A stretch of DNA of 64,000 bases from contig NZ_CP029197.1 of assembly GCF_008639165.1 (NCBI RefSeq), positions 3,720,001 through 3,784,000 on the forward strand, read 5' to 3'. Of this stretch, positions 17,015 to 26,962 are shown in pieces; within the stretch, counting starts at the first letter, position 1; every line of letters starts with the position of its first letter. The position numbers and the translations under genes are program-made. The notes below the pieces were generated by a model. The model was not told the DNA's origin and made no database searches. It saw only the letters and a list, made by a program, of their open reading frames with translations. Source of the DNA: Streptomyces venezuelae ATCC 10712. Lineage in GTDB: Bacteria; Actinomycetota; Actinomycetes; Streptomycetales; Streptomycetaceae.

Positions 17015-17806
17015 TCAGAGCCGCCGCCAGCGCCAGACGCTCTCGACCTCCAGGGGGTCGATCGGGGTCACCAGGCGCGGATGGGTGTTGAGGCCGTTCG
17101 GCGGACCGGACTGCGGCTCGACGCAGACCGCTTCCTCGGGCTCGTCGTAGATCACGACCCAGGGCTCCCGGCTCGTGACCTTCAGCTCCAGCTCCTCCGG
17201 CCAGGTGAGCGTGACGTCGACGCCCTCCGGCATCCCGAAGCAGTCGTCCCAGGGGCCCGGGAGGGGGTCGATCCGGCGTCCCGTCGGGAGGTGGTCGTCG
17301 CCGCGCTCCTCCTGCCAGGCGGCGGTGAAGTCGAGTCGTACGTCCTGGCCGCCCCGGCCGAGGTTCCGCAGGAACCAGGGGTGCCAGCCCGCCTGCGCCG
17401 GGAAGGAGGCGTCGTAGGTCTCCACCCCGAAGCGGAGGGTGAGGGCGTCCTCGGCCAGCTCGAAGACCTGGGTGACCCTGCCGTTGTACGGCCAGGGGTC
17501 CCCGAGCTCACACGTGAACACGGCCTCGGTGGCGGAGGTCTTGGCGGGCTTCCAGGCGAGGTCGCGGACGGTGCCGTGGATGGCGTGCGGGGGCGCGTTG
17601 ACCGGCAGCTGAAGGGTGGTCGCCCCGTTGCGGAAGCGGCCGTTCTCGGTCCGGCCGCACCAGGGAACCATCGGGAAGCACCCGAAGCGCTCGCCCTGGC
17701 GCAGCACCTCGGTGCCGCCGATGCGCAGGCTCTCGATACGGCAGCCGTTCTCGGGGCTGATGGTCAACTCGGCGTCGCCCGCCGTCAGTCGCGTCTGCAT
17801 GCTCAC
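17015..17806 (-). CDS. Aldose 1-epimerase family protein
   Basis: A 263-residue galactose-mutarotase-fold protein. It shows VPWCGRTENGRFR near residue 45, the catalytic-type His in PPHAIHGTVRDLAW, a second His in QAGWHPWFLRN, and a C-terminal acidic residue region (CVEPQSGPPNGLNTHP). The family converts alpha and beta sugar anomers, though this subgroup's sugar is not defined. It lies upstream of pyrE on the same strand with a 24-bp gap, so co-transcription is possible. Confidence 0.88.
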   Translation of the reverse strand: MSMQTRLTAGDAELTISPENGCRIESLRIGGTEVLRQGERFGCFPMVPWCGRTENGRFRNGATTLQLPVNAPPHAIHGTVRDLAWKPAKTSATEAVFTCELGDPWPYNGRVTQVFELAEDALTLRFGVETYDASFPAQAGWHPWFLRNLGRGGQDVRLDFTAAWQEERGDDHLPTGRRIDPLPGPWDDCFGMPEGVDVTLTWPEELELKVTSREPWVVIYDEPEEAVCVEPQSGPPNGLNTHPRLVTPIDPLEVESVWRWRRL

Positions 17807-17926
17807 GCCCCGACCCTAATCCTGCGAGCCCCCGAACGCGCCCGACGGGCCCGGGGCCCGTGCCGGCGGCGCCCGCCCGGCCGGGCCGGGGCCGGTGTCA
17901 GCGCCCCGACCGGCCCGGGGCCGGTG

Positions 17927-18760
17927 TCAGCGGCGGCGGCGTAGGGCGCGGCCGACGACCACGGCGGAGGCGAGCGCGAGGGCGGCGGCCGGGGCGATCC
18001 AGCGCAGGGTGGCCCCGGCGCTCGTCGACTCGGGCGCGGGCACCGGCGCGTACCGGCCGCGCGGCGGGGCGTGGTCGACCTCTTCGGCGCTCCGGCCGAT
18101 CATGGTCCGCCGGGCGTGGGCCGCCTCGGCGGCCGGCTGCGGTGCCGGGAACTCGATGGGCGTGTCGGCGAGCTCCTCCGCCAGGAGGGGGTCGAGGGAC
18201 GGCGGCGGGACCGGCGCGTCGAAGACCGACTCCCGGCGGGGCTCCTCGACCCCGTCGTCCACCCCGTCGTCGTCGGTGTCCTCGGTGTCGTCGGCGGTGT
18301 CCAGCTCGGCCGGCTCAGGCTCGGGCTCCGGCTCCTCCGCGAGCGCGGCGAGCGCCTCGACGAACTTGTCGAGCAGCCGGGCGCCCGCCGTGGCCCGTGC
18401 CTCCTCCGTCGCCTCGGCCAGCCGGCCGGCCGCCGTCAGACCGCCGGTGAAGCTCAGGCTGGTGCCCTCGGCCACCGGAGTGAGGACCACGGTGAGCGAC
18501 AGCTCGGCCGTCCCCTTGCCCCTGGCCTCGGTGCCCTGGCCCTCGTAGGTGACGGCGCCGTCCCGCTCGACGACCTTCAGCGCGCCCCGGTAGGTGATGG
18601 TGTTGCCGCCCACCCGCACCTTGAGCCGCCCCGCGAGCGGACCGGCCTCCGCGTCGGCGTCGCGCTGGAAGCCGGGGACGCAGCGCACCACCCGGGCCGG
18701 GTCCGTGAGCGTCGCGCGCAGAACCTCGGCCGGGACCGGGACGAACACCTCATGCTCCAT
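17927..18760 (-). CDS. SRPBCC (CoxG-like) domain protein with C-terminal membrane anchor
   Basis: A 277-residue protein. Residues about 1-150 form an SRPBCC/CoxG START-like domain (VFVPVPAEVLRATLTDPARV, then CVPGF, then FTGGLTAAGRLAEATEE). A long acidic linker (about 155-205, rich in Glu and Asp) follows, then Arg/Pro sequence and one C-terminal transmembrane helix (IAPAAALALASAVVVGRAL) ending in RRRR. This suggests a cytoplasmic ligand-binding domain tethered to the membrane. CoxG relatives occur with CO dehydrogenase, but no such genes are near. The stop region includes a short local duplication. Confidence 0.8.
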   Translation of the reverse strand: MEHEVFVPVPAEVLRATLTDPARVVRCVPGFQRDADAEAGPLAGRLKVRVGGNTITYRGALKVVERDGAVTYEGQGTEARGKGTAELSLTVVLTPVAEGTSLSFTGGLTAAGRLAEATEEARATAGARLLDKFVEALAALAEEPEPEPEPAELDTADDTEDTDDDGVDDGVEEPRRESVFDAPVPPPSLDPLLAEELADTPIEFPAPQPAAEAAHARRTMIGRSAEEVDHAPPRGRYAPVPAPESTSAGATLRWIAPAAALALASAVVVGRALRRRR

Positions 18761-18879
18761 GGAAGCCGAGCCTACTCAGGCCGGGCGGCGCCGTCGCCTG
18801 TTCGGCGCCACCGTCCGCCACGGTTCGCCGCCCGGCCCGCACGGTTCGCCGGCCGCCGCCCGCCTCCTCGCCGTGTCCG

Positions 18880-20553
18880 TCAGCCGCCGTAGCGCGGGTG
18901 GACCAGGGTCGACGGGGGCGGTTCGGCGCCCCGGCCGCGTTCGGCGCGGCGCGCCGCCGCCTCCAGGGTGCCCGCGGCGAGCGAGCGCAGCCGGGGCGCG
19001 TCGGCGGCGAGCCCGAGGGCGGGCGGGCGGGCGCCCCGGACGGCCAGGAGGAAGCCCCAGTCGTCGGGCCCCCCTCCCGTACCGCCGGCCCGGTCGGCGC
19101 GGTCGGGTCCGGCGGCGAAGCCGGGGGCCCGGCCGGCGGCGCTGTAGGGCCGGGTGGCGAAGCCGGCCGCGCGGAGGGTGGAGTCCACCGTCCAGTAGGT
19201 GCGGGGCCGGTCGGTGACGGAGCCGGCGTGCACGGCGAAGCGTCCGGTGGGGGTGAGGACCTGGGCGACGAGCCCGTAGAACTCCTCCGAGTACAACTTG
19301 GTGCTGGGGGTGATGCCGGGGTCGGGCAGATCGGAGATCACCACGTCGTACCGTTCCTGCAGACGATCGACGGCGCCCCGGAGCCAGCGGAACGCGTCCG
19401 CGTAGACCACCCGGACGCGGGGGTCGCGGAACGCCTGCCCGTTGAGCGAGGCGAGCGCCGGGTCCGTACGGGCGAGGCGGACGACGCCCGGGTCGAGTTC
19501 GACGACGGTGACGGAGCGGACCCCCCGGTAGCGCAGGGCCTCACGCGCGGCCATGCCGTCCCCGCCGCCGACGATGAGGACGCGCGCGCGGGCGCCGTTC
19601 ATCGCGGGGTGGACGAGGGCCTCGTGGTACCGGTACTCGTCCTGGCCCGAGACTCTCAGGCGCCCGTCGAGGAACAGGTCGGGCGGCTCCTGGCGGTCTC
19701 CGGTCAGCACCACCTCCTGGAGGTCGGTCTGGACGGCGACCCGCACCCGCTCCCCGTAGACGGCCCGGCGCGCGGCCTGTTCGAAGTCGTCGACGAGCAC
19801 GGTCGCGGTGGCGAGGACGGCGAGCACCGACACGTTCACCGCGACGAGCAGGGCGCGGGAGCGGGCCGTCAGGTCGCGGCGGAACACCCAGAGCACGAGG
19901 CCGCCGCCCGCCACCGCGTTGACCGCGCCGGTGACGAGGGCGCCGGTGAGCTGGCCGAGCCAGGGCAGCAGCAGGAACGGGAAGGCGAGGCCGCCGACCA
20001 GCGCGCCCACGTAGTCGGCGGCGAAGAGGTCGGCGACGGTCCCGGCGGCGTCGTCCTCCTCGCCGAGCGAGGCCTTGCGCCCGGCCCGCCCGGAGCGCTC
20101 GCCCCGCTGTATGAGCGACATCAGGAGGGGGATCTCCGCGCCGATGAGGACCCCGATGGCGAGCGAGAACGCCACGAGCACGTACCGCGACTCGCCGAGC
20201 CAGGCGAAGGCCGCGTACAGCACCATCGCCGAGCAGCCGCCGATGAGCGCGAGACCGGCCTCGACCAGGCCGAAGCCGACGGCGGCCCGGCAGCGCAGCC
20301 GCTTGGCGAGAAGGGAGCCCACGCCCATGGCGAAGACCATGACGGAGAGCACGACGGAGGCCTGGGTGACCGAATCGCCGATCAAGTAGGAGGCGAGCGC
20401 GACCAGTTCGAGCTCGTACACCAGGCCGCAGGCGGCGCAGACGAAGACGACAGCGAGGACCGGGAAGCGCACCGTCTCGCGCGGTGGCTCGGGCCGCCGT
20501 GCGGGCGGCCGCCGCACCCTCTCGGGTGGCATGGTCACGGTCGGCTCGATCAT
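18880..20553 (-). CDS. speE: Membrane-fused polyamine aminopropyltransferase (spermidine synthase-like)
   Basis: A 557-residue protein. The N-terminal half (about 30-265) carries seven or so hydrophobic helices, beginning [20 protein letters not shown]. The C-terminal half is a spermidine-synthase methyltransferase-like fold with [32 protein letters not shown] (cofactor-binding glycine loop), [11 protein letters not shown], and [20 protein letters not shown], which holds the catalytic Asp. The membrane-fused form is common in actinobacteria; whether it makes spermidine or another aminopropyl product is not known from sequence. Confidence 0.88.
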   Translation of the reverse strand: MIEPTVTMPPERVRRPPARRPEPPRETVRFPVLAVVFVCAACGLVYELELVALASYLIGDSVTQASVVLSVMVFAMGVGSLLAKRLRCRAAVGFGLVEAGLALIGGCSAMVLYAAFAWLGESRYVLVAFSLAIGVLIGAEIPLLMSLIQRGERSGRAGRKASLGEEDDAAGTVADLFAADYVGALVGGLAFPFLLLPWLGQLTGALVTGAVNAVAGGGLVLWVFRRDLTARSRALLVAVNVSVLAVLATATVLVDDFEQAARRAVYGERVRVAVQTDLQEVVLTGDRQEPPDLFLDGRLRVSGQDEYRYHEALVHPAMNGARARVLIVGGGDGMAAREALRYRGVRSVTVVELDPGVVRLARTDPALASLNGQAFRDPRVRVVYADAFRWLRGAVDRLQERYDVVISDLPDPGITPSTKLYSEEFYGLVAQVLTPTGRFAVHAGSVTDRPRTYWTVDSTLRAAGFATRPYSAAGRAPGFAAGPDRADRAGGTGGGPDDWGFLLAVRGARPPALGLAADAPRLRSLAAGTLEAAARRAERGRGAEPPPSTLVHPRYGG

Positions 20554-20628
20554 GTCCGTAACGCTACGTCACGACCTGGACGCCCCTTGTCACCCACACG
20601 AGTGGATCTGGGGCTCCGGAGGGGCGTA

Positions 20629-21147
20629 TCAGAGCGTTGCGGGCATACGTGCGCCGATGCGGGTCCTGGTGACCACCAACTGCCCTTCCTGCGGGTAGGC
20701 GTGCCAGGTGCGCCAGCGCACCTGACCCTCGTGACGCTGGGCCAGCATCGCCGTGAAGGCGTGCGGGGACCCGGGAAAGGTCCCCGCGAGCCCGTTGGGA
20801 TGGTCGGCGACGAGCGCGAGCAGCTCCTGCGCCCGGCCCGCGAAGGAGCCGTGCGAGAGCGTCTCGACCCGCGCCGCGAATTCGTACTCCCATTCGCCGA
20901 CGCGCTTGGAGACGCCGAGCGGGAGCGGGGTGCTGCTGCCGGGCATGCAGGCGACGGTCTCCGAGCAGTTGCGGCCCTCCTCTTCCAGGAGCACCTGGTG
21001 GGAGGCGCCGAGCAGCCGCAACTGAAGTCTGGCGCCCGAGAGTTCGAGATCGAGCACGGCGAGGGCCGGCAGCGGCTCGCGCCCCAGGGCCCAGGCCAGA
21101 TCGGCCGCGCGGGTGTCGGTGTAGGAGGTTTTCAGGGTGGTGAGCAT
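20629..21147 (-). CDS. DUF2617 family protein
   Basis: A 172-residue protein recognised as DUF2617. It begins MLTTLKTSYTDTRAADLAWA and contains LELSGARLQLRLLGASHQV, CMPGSSTPLPLG, and FPGSPHAFTAMLAQRHEGQV. The start at 21147 is chosen over 21162 as the more conserved N-terminus. No catalytic residues are evident. It sits 76 bp upstream of the speE-like gene on the same strand, so the two may be co-transcribed. Confidence 0.82.
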   Translation of the reverse strand: MLTTLKTSYTDTRAADLAWALGREPLPALAVLDLELSGARLQLRLLGASHQVLLEEEGRNCSETVACMPGSSTPLPLGVSKRVGEWEYEFAARVETLSHGSFAGRAQELLALVADHPNGLAGTFPGSPHAFTAMLAQRHEGQVRWRTWHAYPQEGQLVVTRTRIGARMPATL

Positions 21148-21429
21148 GGGTCGGCTCCGCAAACACGGTTTGACGGGTGGGCCGGGGGCGCCCCGGAGAA
21201 GGGTTCCACGGGTGTGGGGAATCGCCGGCTCGGGTCCACACGCGGTCCGAGGGCTGTCTCTGTCAGGAGCGAGAGAACCACGGACCCCGGGCGACTCGCA
21301 GCGTTTTTACCCAACTTGCCGTGGTTTCCAACCCCTTCGGGGACCCCACAGTTCAATTGTTCAATCGGAATCGATCGACATGTCGGCGCCGATTGCCCAC
21401 GACACGTGCCACCCGCCCACGCCACCCGC

Positions 21430-21696
21430 TCAGCTGCCGCCGCCGCAGCCCCCGCCGCCGCCCCCGCACGAGCTGGAACCGCCGCCGCAGGAGCTGGAGC
21501 CCCCACCGCAGCCGCCGCCCCCGCCGCCGTCCGCCCAGGTGATGCTGCCGCCGCTCGCGGCCGACCGGCCGGCCCGCCGCCGCGACCGGCCGGTGCCGCC
21601 ACCGGAGCCCGCCTTGACGGCGGCGACCACCGCGATGACCACCGCGACGACCACCACGAAGCCGATGATGCCGATGATGACGAAGAAGATCCCCAT
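21430..21696 (-). CDS. Small membrane protein with Cys/Gly/Ser-rich tail
   Basis: An 88-residue protein. The first 25 residues form one strongly hydrophobic helix (MGIFFVIIGIIGFVVVVAVV and on). A short basic stretch (RSRRRAGR) follows, then a C-terminal tail of about 30 residues made only of Gly, Ser and Cys, with repeated SSSCGGG and GGGCGGGS units. ATG at 21696 follows GGGGG by 8 nt. Similar Gly/Cys tails end some actinobacterial membrane proteins, but I do not recognise a family with a function. The GC-rich repeat makes the frame worth confirming. Confidence 0.65.
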   Translation of the reverse strand: MGIFFVIIGIIGFVVVVAVVIAVVAAVKAGSGGGTGRSRRRAGRSAASGGSITWADGGGGGGCGGGSSSCGGGSSSCGGGGGGCGGGS

Positions 21697-21787
21697 CAGT
21701 ACTACCCCCGTTCTCTTGTGCGAGGGAGATGCCCTCGACGGCTCCCCGCCAAAGCGCACTTGAGCAAGTCCAGAGCTTCGGCCCAGG

Positions 21788-22978
21788 ATGGCCGTCATGA
21801 CACGACCGCCGCTCAACCGCAGGCTCGCCGAGTTCGGGACGACGATCTTCGCCGAGATGTCCGCGCTCGCCGCCAGGACCGGGTCGATCAACCTCGGCCA
21901 GGGCTTCCCCGACACCGACGGCCCCGAGGAGATCCGGGAGGCCGCGGTCCGCGCGCTGCGCGACGGCCGGGGCAATCAGTACCCGCCAGGACCCGGCGTC
22001 CCCGAGCTGCGCAGCGCGATCACCGACCACCAGCGGGAACGGTACGGCCTCGGGTACGACCCCGACACCGAGGTGCTCGTCACCGCCGGCGCCACCGAGG
22101 CCATCGCGGCGGCCCTGCTCGCCCTGGTCGAGCCCGGCGACGAGGTGATCGCCCTGGAGCCGTACTACGACTCGTACGCCGCCTGTGTCGCGATGGCCGG
22201 CGGCACCAGGGTCCCCGTCACCCTCCGCCCCGCCGAAGGCCCCGACGGGCGCACCTACGTCCTCGACCTCGACGAGCTGCGGGCCGCCGTCACCGACCGG
22301 ACCCGGCTGATCCTCCTCAACACCCCGCACAACCCCACCGGCACCGTCCTCACCCGCGCCGAGCTGACCGCCGTCGCCGAGCTCGCCGTCGAGCGGGACC
22401 TGCTGGTCGTCACCGACGAGGTGTACGAGCACCTGGTGTTCGACGGCGCCGAGCACCTCCCGATCGCGAGCCTCCCCGGCATGCGGGAGCGCACGGTCAC
22501 CATCGGCTCGGCCGGCAAGACGTTCTCGTTCACCGGCTGGAAGGTCGGCTGGATCACCGCGAGCCCCGAGCTGACCTCCGCGGTCCGCTCGGCCAAGCAG
22601 TTCCTCACGTACGTCTCCTCCGGCCCCTTCCAGTACGCGATCGCCGAGGCGCTCCGGCTCCCCGCCGCCTACTTCGACGGGCTGCGCACCGAGCTCGCCG
22701 CCAAGCGGGACCTGCTGAGCGAGGGCCTCGCGCAGGCCGGCTTCGGGGTCTTCAAGCCCGCCGGCACGTACTTCGTCACCACCGACATCCGCCCGCTCGG
22801 CGCCGAGGACGGCTTCGCGTTCTGCCGCTCGCTGCCGGAGCGCGCCGGGGTCGTCGCCATCCCCAACGCCGTCTTCTACGACCACCGCGAGGCCGGCGCG
22901 CCCTTCGTCCGCTTCGCGTTCTGCAAGAGGACCGAGGTCCTGGAGGAGGCCGTCTCCCGGCTCAAGCGGCTGGCCTGA
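21788..22978 (+). CDS. Class I/II PLP-dependent aminotransferase (DapC/KAT-like)
   Basis: A 396-residue fold-type I aminotransferase. Motifs in order: NLGQGFPDTDGPEEI, QYPPGPGVPELRSAI, TAGATEAIAAALLAL, EPYYDSYAA, LNTPHNPTGTVL, TDEVYEHLVFDG, the PLP lysine in GSAGKTFSFTGWKVGW, and the carboxylate-binding Arg in VRFAFCK. Close relatives are named kynurenine aminotransferase or N-succinyldiaminopimelate aminotransferase (DapC). The kyn genes in this window make either conceivable, but they are 15 kb away. The start may be the second ATG at 21797. Confidence 0.9.
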   Translation: MAVMTRPPLNRRLAEFGTTIFAEMSALAARTGSINLGQGFPDTDGPEEIREAAVRALRDGRGNQYPPGPGVPELRSAITDHQRERYGLGYDPDTEVLVTAGATEAIAAALLALVEPGDEVIALEPYYDSYAACVAMAGGTRVPVTLRPAEGPDGRTYVLDLDELRAAVTDRTRLILLNTPHNPTGTVLTRAELTAVAELAVERDLLVVTDEVYEHLVFDGAEHLPIASLPGMRERTVTIGSAGKTFSFTGWKVGWITASPELTSAVRSAKQFLTYVSSGPFQYAIAEALRLPAAYFDGLRTELAAKRDLLSEGLAQAGFGVFKPAGTYFVTTDIRPLGAEDGFAFCRSLPERAGVVAIPNAVFYDHREAGAPFVRFAFCKRTEVLEEAVSRLKRLA

Positions 22979-23001
22979 GGCCCGGCGCGGCACCGCGGAC
23001 G

Positions 23002-23040
23002 CCGAGAGCCCGGCCCCTCGGAAGGGGGCCGGGCTCTCGG
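23002..23040. terminator. Bidirectional terminator between convergent genes
   Basis: CCGAGAGCCCGGCCCC (23002-23017) pairs with GGGGCCGGGCTCTCGG ending at 23040 around a 6-7 nt loop. It lies between the convergent aminotransferase and YbjN-domain genes. Confidence 0.85.
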
Positions 23041-23057
23041 CGTGGTGCGGGGAAGGC

Positions 23058-23594
23058 TCAGGCCTCCTCGTCGCCCGCGGCCTTCTCCTCCGGGGACTCC
23101 AGGCCGAACTGCTCGACGATCCACTTGTCGAACTCGATGGAGGCGCGGACCCAGCTGACCGTGGAGGACACGAAGTGCTCCAGGGCGACGCCGGTGCCGA
23201 TCAGCATCTGCGCCTCACCGATGAGACGGAGGGTGGCGGAGCCGTCCTCCTCCTCGTGCAGGTGGGTGTAGACCTTCGGCCACAGGGTGCGGCGGTTCCA
23301 GTCGTCGATCGCGTCGAGAACCTTGGCGCGGTCGTCGGCGGAGTGCGGGCGGTCGTAGAACGTCCGCACCGAGAAGACCTGCTGCTCGCCCTCGCCGCGG
23401 AACATGAAGTACGTGCGGAATTCCTCCCACGGCGCCGCGAGGTCACCCTCGTCGTCGACGACGTACTTCAGTTCCATCTGCTCGAGGAGCTGCTTGACGA
23501 GGTCCTGGTCGGGGACGACGGGGCCCGCCGGTCCTGCGGCCTGAGGCTGGGGCTGGCCCCCGAAATTCGGAATCGAGGACGGGTCGATGCTCAC
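23058..23594 (-). CDS. YbjN domain-containing protein
   Basis: A 178-residue acidic protein. After a short Pro/Gln-rich N-terminus, residues about 30-160 match the YbjN fold, a relative of type III secretion chaperones: LVKQLLEQMELKYVVDDEGD, FRTYFMFRGEGEQQVFSVRT, NRRTLWPKVYTH, and ALEHFVSSTVSWVRASIEF. GTG at 23594 is chosen for its AAGGGAA ribosome binding site; longer in-frame starts lack one. YbjN proteins are thought to be stress or chaperone-like factors, but no function is established here. Confidence 0.85.
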   Translation of the reverse strand: MSIDPSSIPNFGGQPQPQAAGPAGPVVPDQDLVKQLLEQMELKYVVDDEGDLAAPWEEFRTYFMFRGEGEQQVFSVRTFYDRPHSADDRAKVLDAIDDWNRRTLWPKVYTHLHEEEDGSATLRLIGEAQMLIGTGVALEHFVSSTVSWVRASIEFDKWIVEQFGLESPEEKAAGDEEA

Positions 23595-23735
23595 CGTGAA
23601 TTTCCCTTCGTACGGATGCTCGCCATCCTCCCCCATGCCAGGCGGTACGTGGCAAGCCCCGCCGGTCCGGAAGCGGCGAGATCCGCTGCCAGCTGACAGG
23701 ATCACGCGCTCCCGGACCGGGCGCAGGACCGGCTC

Positions 23736-26327
23736 CTAGCGGGCCGGGCCCACGATCAGGCCGTTCTCGAAGCGGTCCACGCGGACCGTGTCGCCGTCCT
23801 GGACCTCGCCCGCGAGGATCTCCTTGGCCAGTCGGTCGCCGATCGCCGTCTGGATGAGGCGGCGCAGCGGCCTGGCGCCGTACGCCGGGTCGTTGCCCTC
23901 CTCGGCGAGCCACTCCAGGGCCTGCGGGGTGACGTCCAGGGTGAGCCGGCGCTCGGCGAGCCGCTTGGCGAGCCGGTCGATCTGGAGGCGCGCGATGCGG
24001 CCGAGCTCGGCCCGGTCGAGGGCTGAGAAGACGACCAGGTCGTCCAGCCGGTTGAGGAACTCCGGCTTGAAGCTGGCCCGGACCACGTCCATGACCTGCT
24101 GCTTCTTCGTCTCCTCCGGGGTCACCGGGTCGACCAGGTACTGGCTGCCGAGGTTCGAGGTGAGGACCAGGATGGTGTTGCGGAAGTCCACCGTCCGGCC
24201 CTGCCCGTCGGTCAGCCGTCCGTCGTCCAGGACCTGGAGCAGGACGTCGAAGACCTCCGGGTGCGCCTTCTCCACCTCGTCGAGCAGCACCACGCTGTAC
24301 GGGCGGCGGCGGACGGCCTCCGTGAGCTGGCCGCCCTCCTCGTACCCGACGTAGCCGGGAGGCGCGCCGACCAGGCGGGCGACGCTGTGCTTCTCGCCGT
24401 ACTCCGACATGTCGATGCGGATCATGGCCCGCTCGTCGTCGAAGAGGAAGTCCGCGAGCGCCTTCGCCAGCTCCGTCTTGCCGACGCCCGTGGGGCCGAG
24501 GAAGAGGAAGGAGCCGGTGGGCCGGTCGGGGTCGGCGATGCCCGCGCGGGTGCGGCGGACGGCGTCGGAGACGGCCTGGACGGCCTCGGACTGGCCGATC
24601 AGCCGCTTGCCGAGCTCGTCCTCCATGCGCAGCAGCTTCTGCGTCTCGCCCTCCAGGAGGCGCCCGGCGGGGATGCCGGTCCAGGAGCCGACCACGTCCG
24701 CGATGTCATCGGGGCCGACCTCCTCCTTGACCATCGTGTCCTTGGCGGACTCCTGCTGGGCCTCGGCCTCGCTCGCCTCCTCCAGCTCGCGCTCCAGGGC
24801 CGGGATCTCGCCGTAGAGCAGCTTGGACGCGGTGTCGAAGTCCCCGTCGCGCTGGGCGCGCTCGGCGCGGCCGCGGGTCTCGTCGAGGCGCTCCTTCAGC
24901 TCGCCGACCCGGTTGAGGGACTGCTTCTCCTTCTCCCAGCGGGCGGTCAGGCCGCGCAGCTCCTCCTCGCGGTCGGCGAGGTCGCGCCGCAGCTTCTCCA
25001 GGCGCTGCTTGCTCGCCGCGTCCGTCTCGTTCCTGAGGGCCAGCTCCTCCATGCGGAGCCGGTCGACGGAGCGCTGGAGCTCGTCGATCTCGACCGGGGA
25101 CGAGTCGATCTCCATGCGGAGCCGGGAGGCCGCCTCGTCGACGAGGTCGATGGCCTTGTCGGGCAGGAAGCGGGAGGTGATGTACCGGTCGGAGAGGGTC
25201 GCGGCGGCCACCAGCGCGGAGTCGTTGATCTGCACCTTGTGGTGGGCCTCGTACCGGCCCTTGAGGCCGCGGAGGATCGCGATGGTGTCCTCGACGGTGG
25301 GCTCGGCGACCAGGACCTGCTGGAAGCGGCGCTCCAGGGCGGGGTCCTTCTCGATCCGCTCGCGGTACTCGTCGAGGGTGGTCGCGCCGACCATGCGGAG
25401 CTCGCCGCGGGCCAGCATGGGCTTGAGCATGTTGCCGGCGTCCATGGCGGAGTCGCCGCCGGCGCCCGCGCCGACGACGGTGTGCAGCTCGTCGATGAAG
25501 GTGATGATCTGGCCGTCGCTGGCCTTGATCTCGGAGAGGACGGTCTTGAGCCGCTCCTCGAACTCGCCGCGGTACTTGGCTCCGGCGACCATGGCGCCGA
25601 GGTCGAGCGAGACCAGCCGCTTGTTCTTCAGGGACTCGGGCACGTCGCCCTTGACGATCCGCTGGGCGAGGCCTTCGACGACGGCGGTCTTGCCGACGCC
25701 GGGCTCACCGATGAGGACCGGGTTGTTCTTGGTGCGGCGGGACAGCACCTGCACGACGCGGCGGATCTCGTGGTCGCGGCCGATGACCGGGTCCAGCTTG
25801 CCCTCGCGCGCGGCGGCGGTGAAGTCCGTGCCGAACTTCTCCAGCGCCTTGTACTGCCCCTCCGGGTCGGGTGTGGTCACCCGGCGTCCTCCCCTGCTCT
25901 TCTCGAACGCGTCGAGCAGCTTCGAAGCGCTCGCGCCCTGCGCGTCGAGGATCTCACCGGTCTGGCCGCCCTTGGCCGCGATCGCGACGAGGAGGTGCTC
26001 GGTGGACAGGTAGTCGTCGCCGAGTTCCTTGGCCTGCCGGTCGGCCTCGGCGACGACGGCGAGGAAGTCGCGGCTGGGCTGCGGGGGCGCGACCGTGGAG
26101 CCGGTGACGCTCGGCAGGGCGGCGAGGAGCCGCTCCGCGCCGGCGCGCACGACCGCCTGGTCGGCTTCGACGGCGGCGAGCAGGTCGGTGATGTTCTCGT
26201 TGTCCTGACCGGTGAGCAGCGCGAGCAGCAGGTGCGCGGGGGTCAGGTCGGCGTGTCCTTCGGACACGGCGCGGCTGCTGGCCGCGTTGATCGCGTCCCG
26301 GCTCCGGTTGGTCAGTTCGGCGTCCAC
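23736..26327 (-). CDS. clpB: ATP-dependent disaggregase chaperone ClpB
   Basis: An 863-residue Hsp100 protein. The N-terminal Clp repeat domain spans about 1-150. NBD1 follows with Walker [10 protein letters not shown] ClpB-specific coiled-coil middle domain (about 400-520, rich in Glu/Arg/Leu) separates ClpB from ClpA. NBD2 has Walker A GPTGVGKT, the [11 protein letters not shown] pore loop and Walker [12 protein letters not shown]. It rescues aggregated proteins together with DnaK/DnaJ/GrpE. A HAIR operator lies 74 bp upstream, so control by HspR is expected, coordinating clpB with the dnaK operon in this window. Confidence 0.97.
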   Translation of the reverse strand: MDAELTNRSRDAINAASSRAVSEGHADLTPAHLLLALLTGQDNENITDLLAAVEADQAVVRAGAERLLAALPSVTGSTVAPPQPSRDFLAVVAEADRQAKELGDDYLSTEHLLVAIAAKGGQTGEILDAQGASASKLLDAFEKSRGGRRVTTPDPEGQYKALEKFGTDFTAAAREGKLDPVIGRDHEIRRVVQVLSRRTKNNPVLIGEPGVGKTAVVEGLAQRIVKGDVPESLKNKRLVSLDLGAMVAGAKYRGEFEERLKTVLSEIKASDGQIITFIDELHTVVGAGAGGDSAMDAGNMLKPMLARGELRMVGATTLDEYRERIEKDPALERRFQQVLVAEPTVEDTIAILRGLKGRYEAHHKVQINDSALVAAATLSDRYITSRFLPDKAIDLVDEAASRLRMEIDSSPVEIDELQRSVDRLRMEELALRNETDAASKQRLEKLRRDLADREEELRGLTARWEKEKQSLNRVGELKERLDETRGRAERAQRDGDFDTASKLLYGEIPALERELEEASEAEAQQESAKDTMVKEEVGPDDIADVVGSWTGIPAGRLLEGETQKLLRMEDELGKRLIGQSEAVQAVSDAVRRTRAGIADPDRPTGSFLFLGPTGVGKTELAKALADFLFDDERAMIRIDMSEYGEKHSVARLVGAPPGYVGYEEGGQLTEAVRRRPYSVVLLDEVEKAHPEVFDVLLQVLDDGRLTDGQGRTVDFRNTILVLTSNLGSQYLVDPVTPEETKKQQVMDVVRASFKPEFLNRLDDLVVFSALDRAELGRIARLQIDRLAKRLAERRLTLDVTPQALEWLAEEGNDPAYGARPLRRLIQTAIGDRLAKEILAGEVQDGDTVRVDRFENGLIVGPAR

Positions 26328-26400
26328 GTGGGGTGCTCCTCCTCGACGTCGTGGTCCCTGGTGAGTCCTCTTCCTTTATGACCCTTCCAGCGTACACAAA

Positions 26401-26421
26401 GTTGAGTCTATTCCGCTCAAG
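26401..26421 (-). promoter_or_regulatory. HAIR operator (HspR site) upstream of clpB
   Basis: GTTGAGT-N7-GCTCAAG on the plus strand (CTTGAGC-N7-ACTCAAC toward clpB). This matches the HAIR consensus CTTGAGT-N7-ACTCAAG with one change per arm. HspR repression of clpB through HAIR is established in Streptomyces. Confidence 0.85.
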
Positions 26422-26458
26422 GTGTGGGAAGGGGCTCCGCCCCGGGTAGTTTCCGGAC

Positions 26459-26863
26459 ATGGCGACCGACCCGAGGAACCCCTCCGACTCGTACCTCAGC
26501 TTCTGGCGCGAGTACCACATGTGCACCCTGACCACCCCGCGCCCGAACGGCACCCCGCACGTCGTGGCGGTGGGCGTCACCTACGACCCCGAGGGCGGAT
26601 ACGCGCGGGTCATCACCAACAAGCACAGCCGGAAGGTCGCCAACGTCCTGGCGGCCGGCCCGGACGGCGCACGGGTCGCGGTCTGCCAGGTCGACCGGCG
26701 GCGCTGGGCCACCCTGGAGGGCGTCGCGCACATCCGTACGGAGGCGGAGGCCGTCGCGGACGCGGTGGCGCGCTACGCGGAGCGCTACGGGCGCACGCCG
26801 GCGGAGAACCCGGACCGGGTCGTCATCGAGATCGCCCTCACCCGGGCGATGGGGCGCGCCTGA
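26459..26863 (+). CDS. Pyridoxamine 5-phosphate oxidase-like / F420-dependent reductase family protein
   Basis: A 134-residue split-barrel flavin/F420-binding protein. It shows YLSFWREYHMCTLTTPRPNG, HVVAVGVTYDPEGGYARVIT, NKHSRKVANVLA (cofactor phosphate-binding loop region), VCQVDRRRWATLEGVAHI, and VVIEIALTRAMG. In actinobacteria this small class often uses F420 rather than FMN, but the cofactor cannot be decided by eye. Its stop codon lies within a 24-bp sequence that is directly duplicated immediately after it. Confidence 0.85.
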   Translation: MATDPRNPSDSYLSFWREYHMCTLTTPRPNGTPHVVAVGVTYDPEGGYARVITNKHSRKVANVLAAGPDGARVAVCQVDRRRWATLEGVAHIRTEAEAVADAVARYAERYGRTPAENPDRVVIEIALTRAMGRA

Positions 26864-26900
26864 GAACCCGTGCGACGGGGCGCGCCTGAGAACCCGTGCG
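26851..26900. repeat. 24-bp tandem duplication spanning a stop codon
   Basis: The 24-mer at 26851-26874 (GGGGCGCGCCTGAGAACCCG plus TGCG) recurs identically at 26877-26900 with 2 bp between. The first copy contains the TGA of the upstream gene; the second contains a spare in-phase-looking copy of the same stop. Confidence 0.9.
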
Positions 26901-26920
26901 CCCCTCCCGGGACACACCCC

Positions 26921-26956
26921 TGCGCCCGTACGCGAAGGGGGGTGCGTACGGGCGCA
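26921..26956. terminator. Bidirectional terminator 1
   Basis: Perfect 13-bp stem TGCGCCCGTACGC (26921-26933) and GCGTACGGGCGCA (26944-26956) with a 10-nt loop, between convergent genes. Confidence 0.8.
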
Positions 26957-26962
26957 GCACAA

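Noticed and set aside
18898..23271. A 1457-codon open frame on the plus strand
   Set aside because: It lies antisense to speE-like, DUF2617 and other well-supported genes, has low-complexity Arg/Gly/Pro composition, and changes character at each underlying gene. It is a GC-bias artefact.
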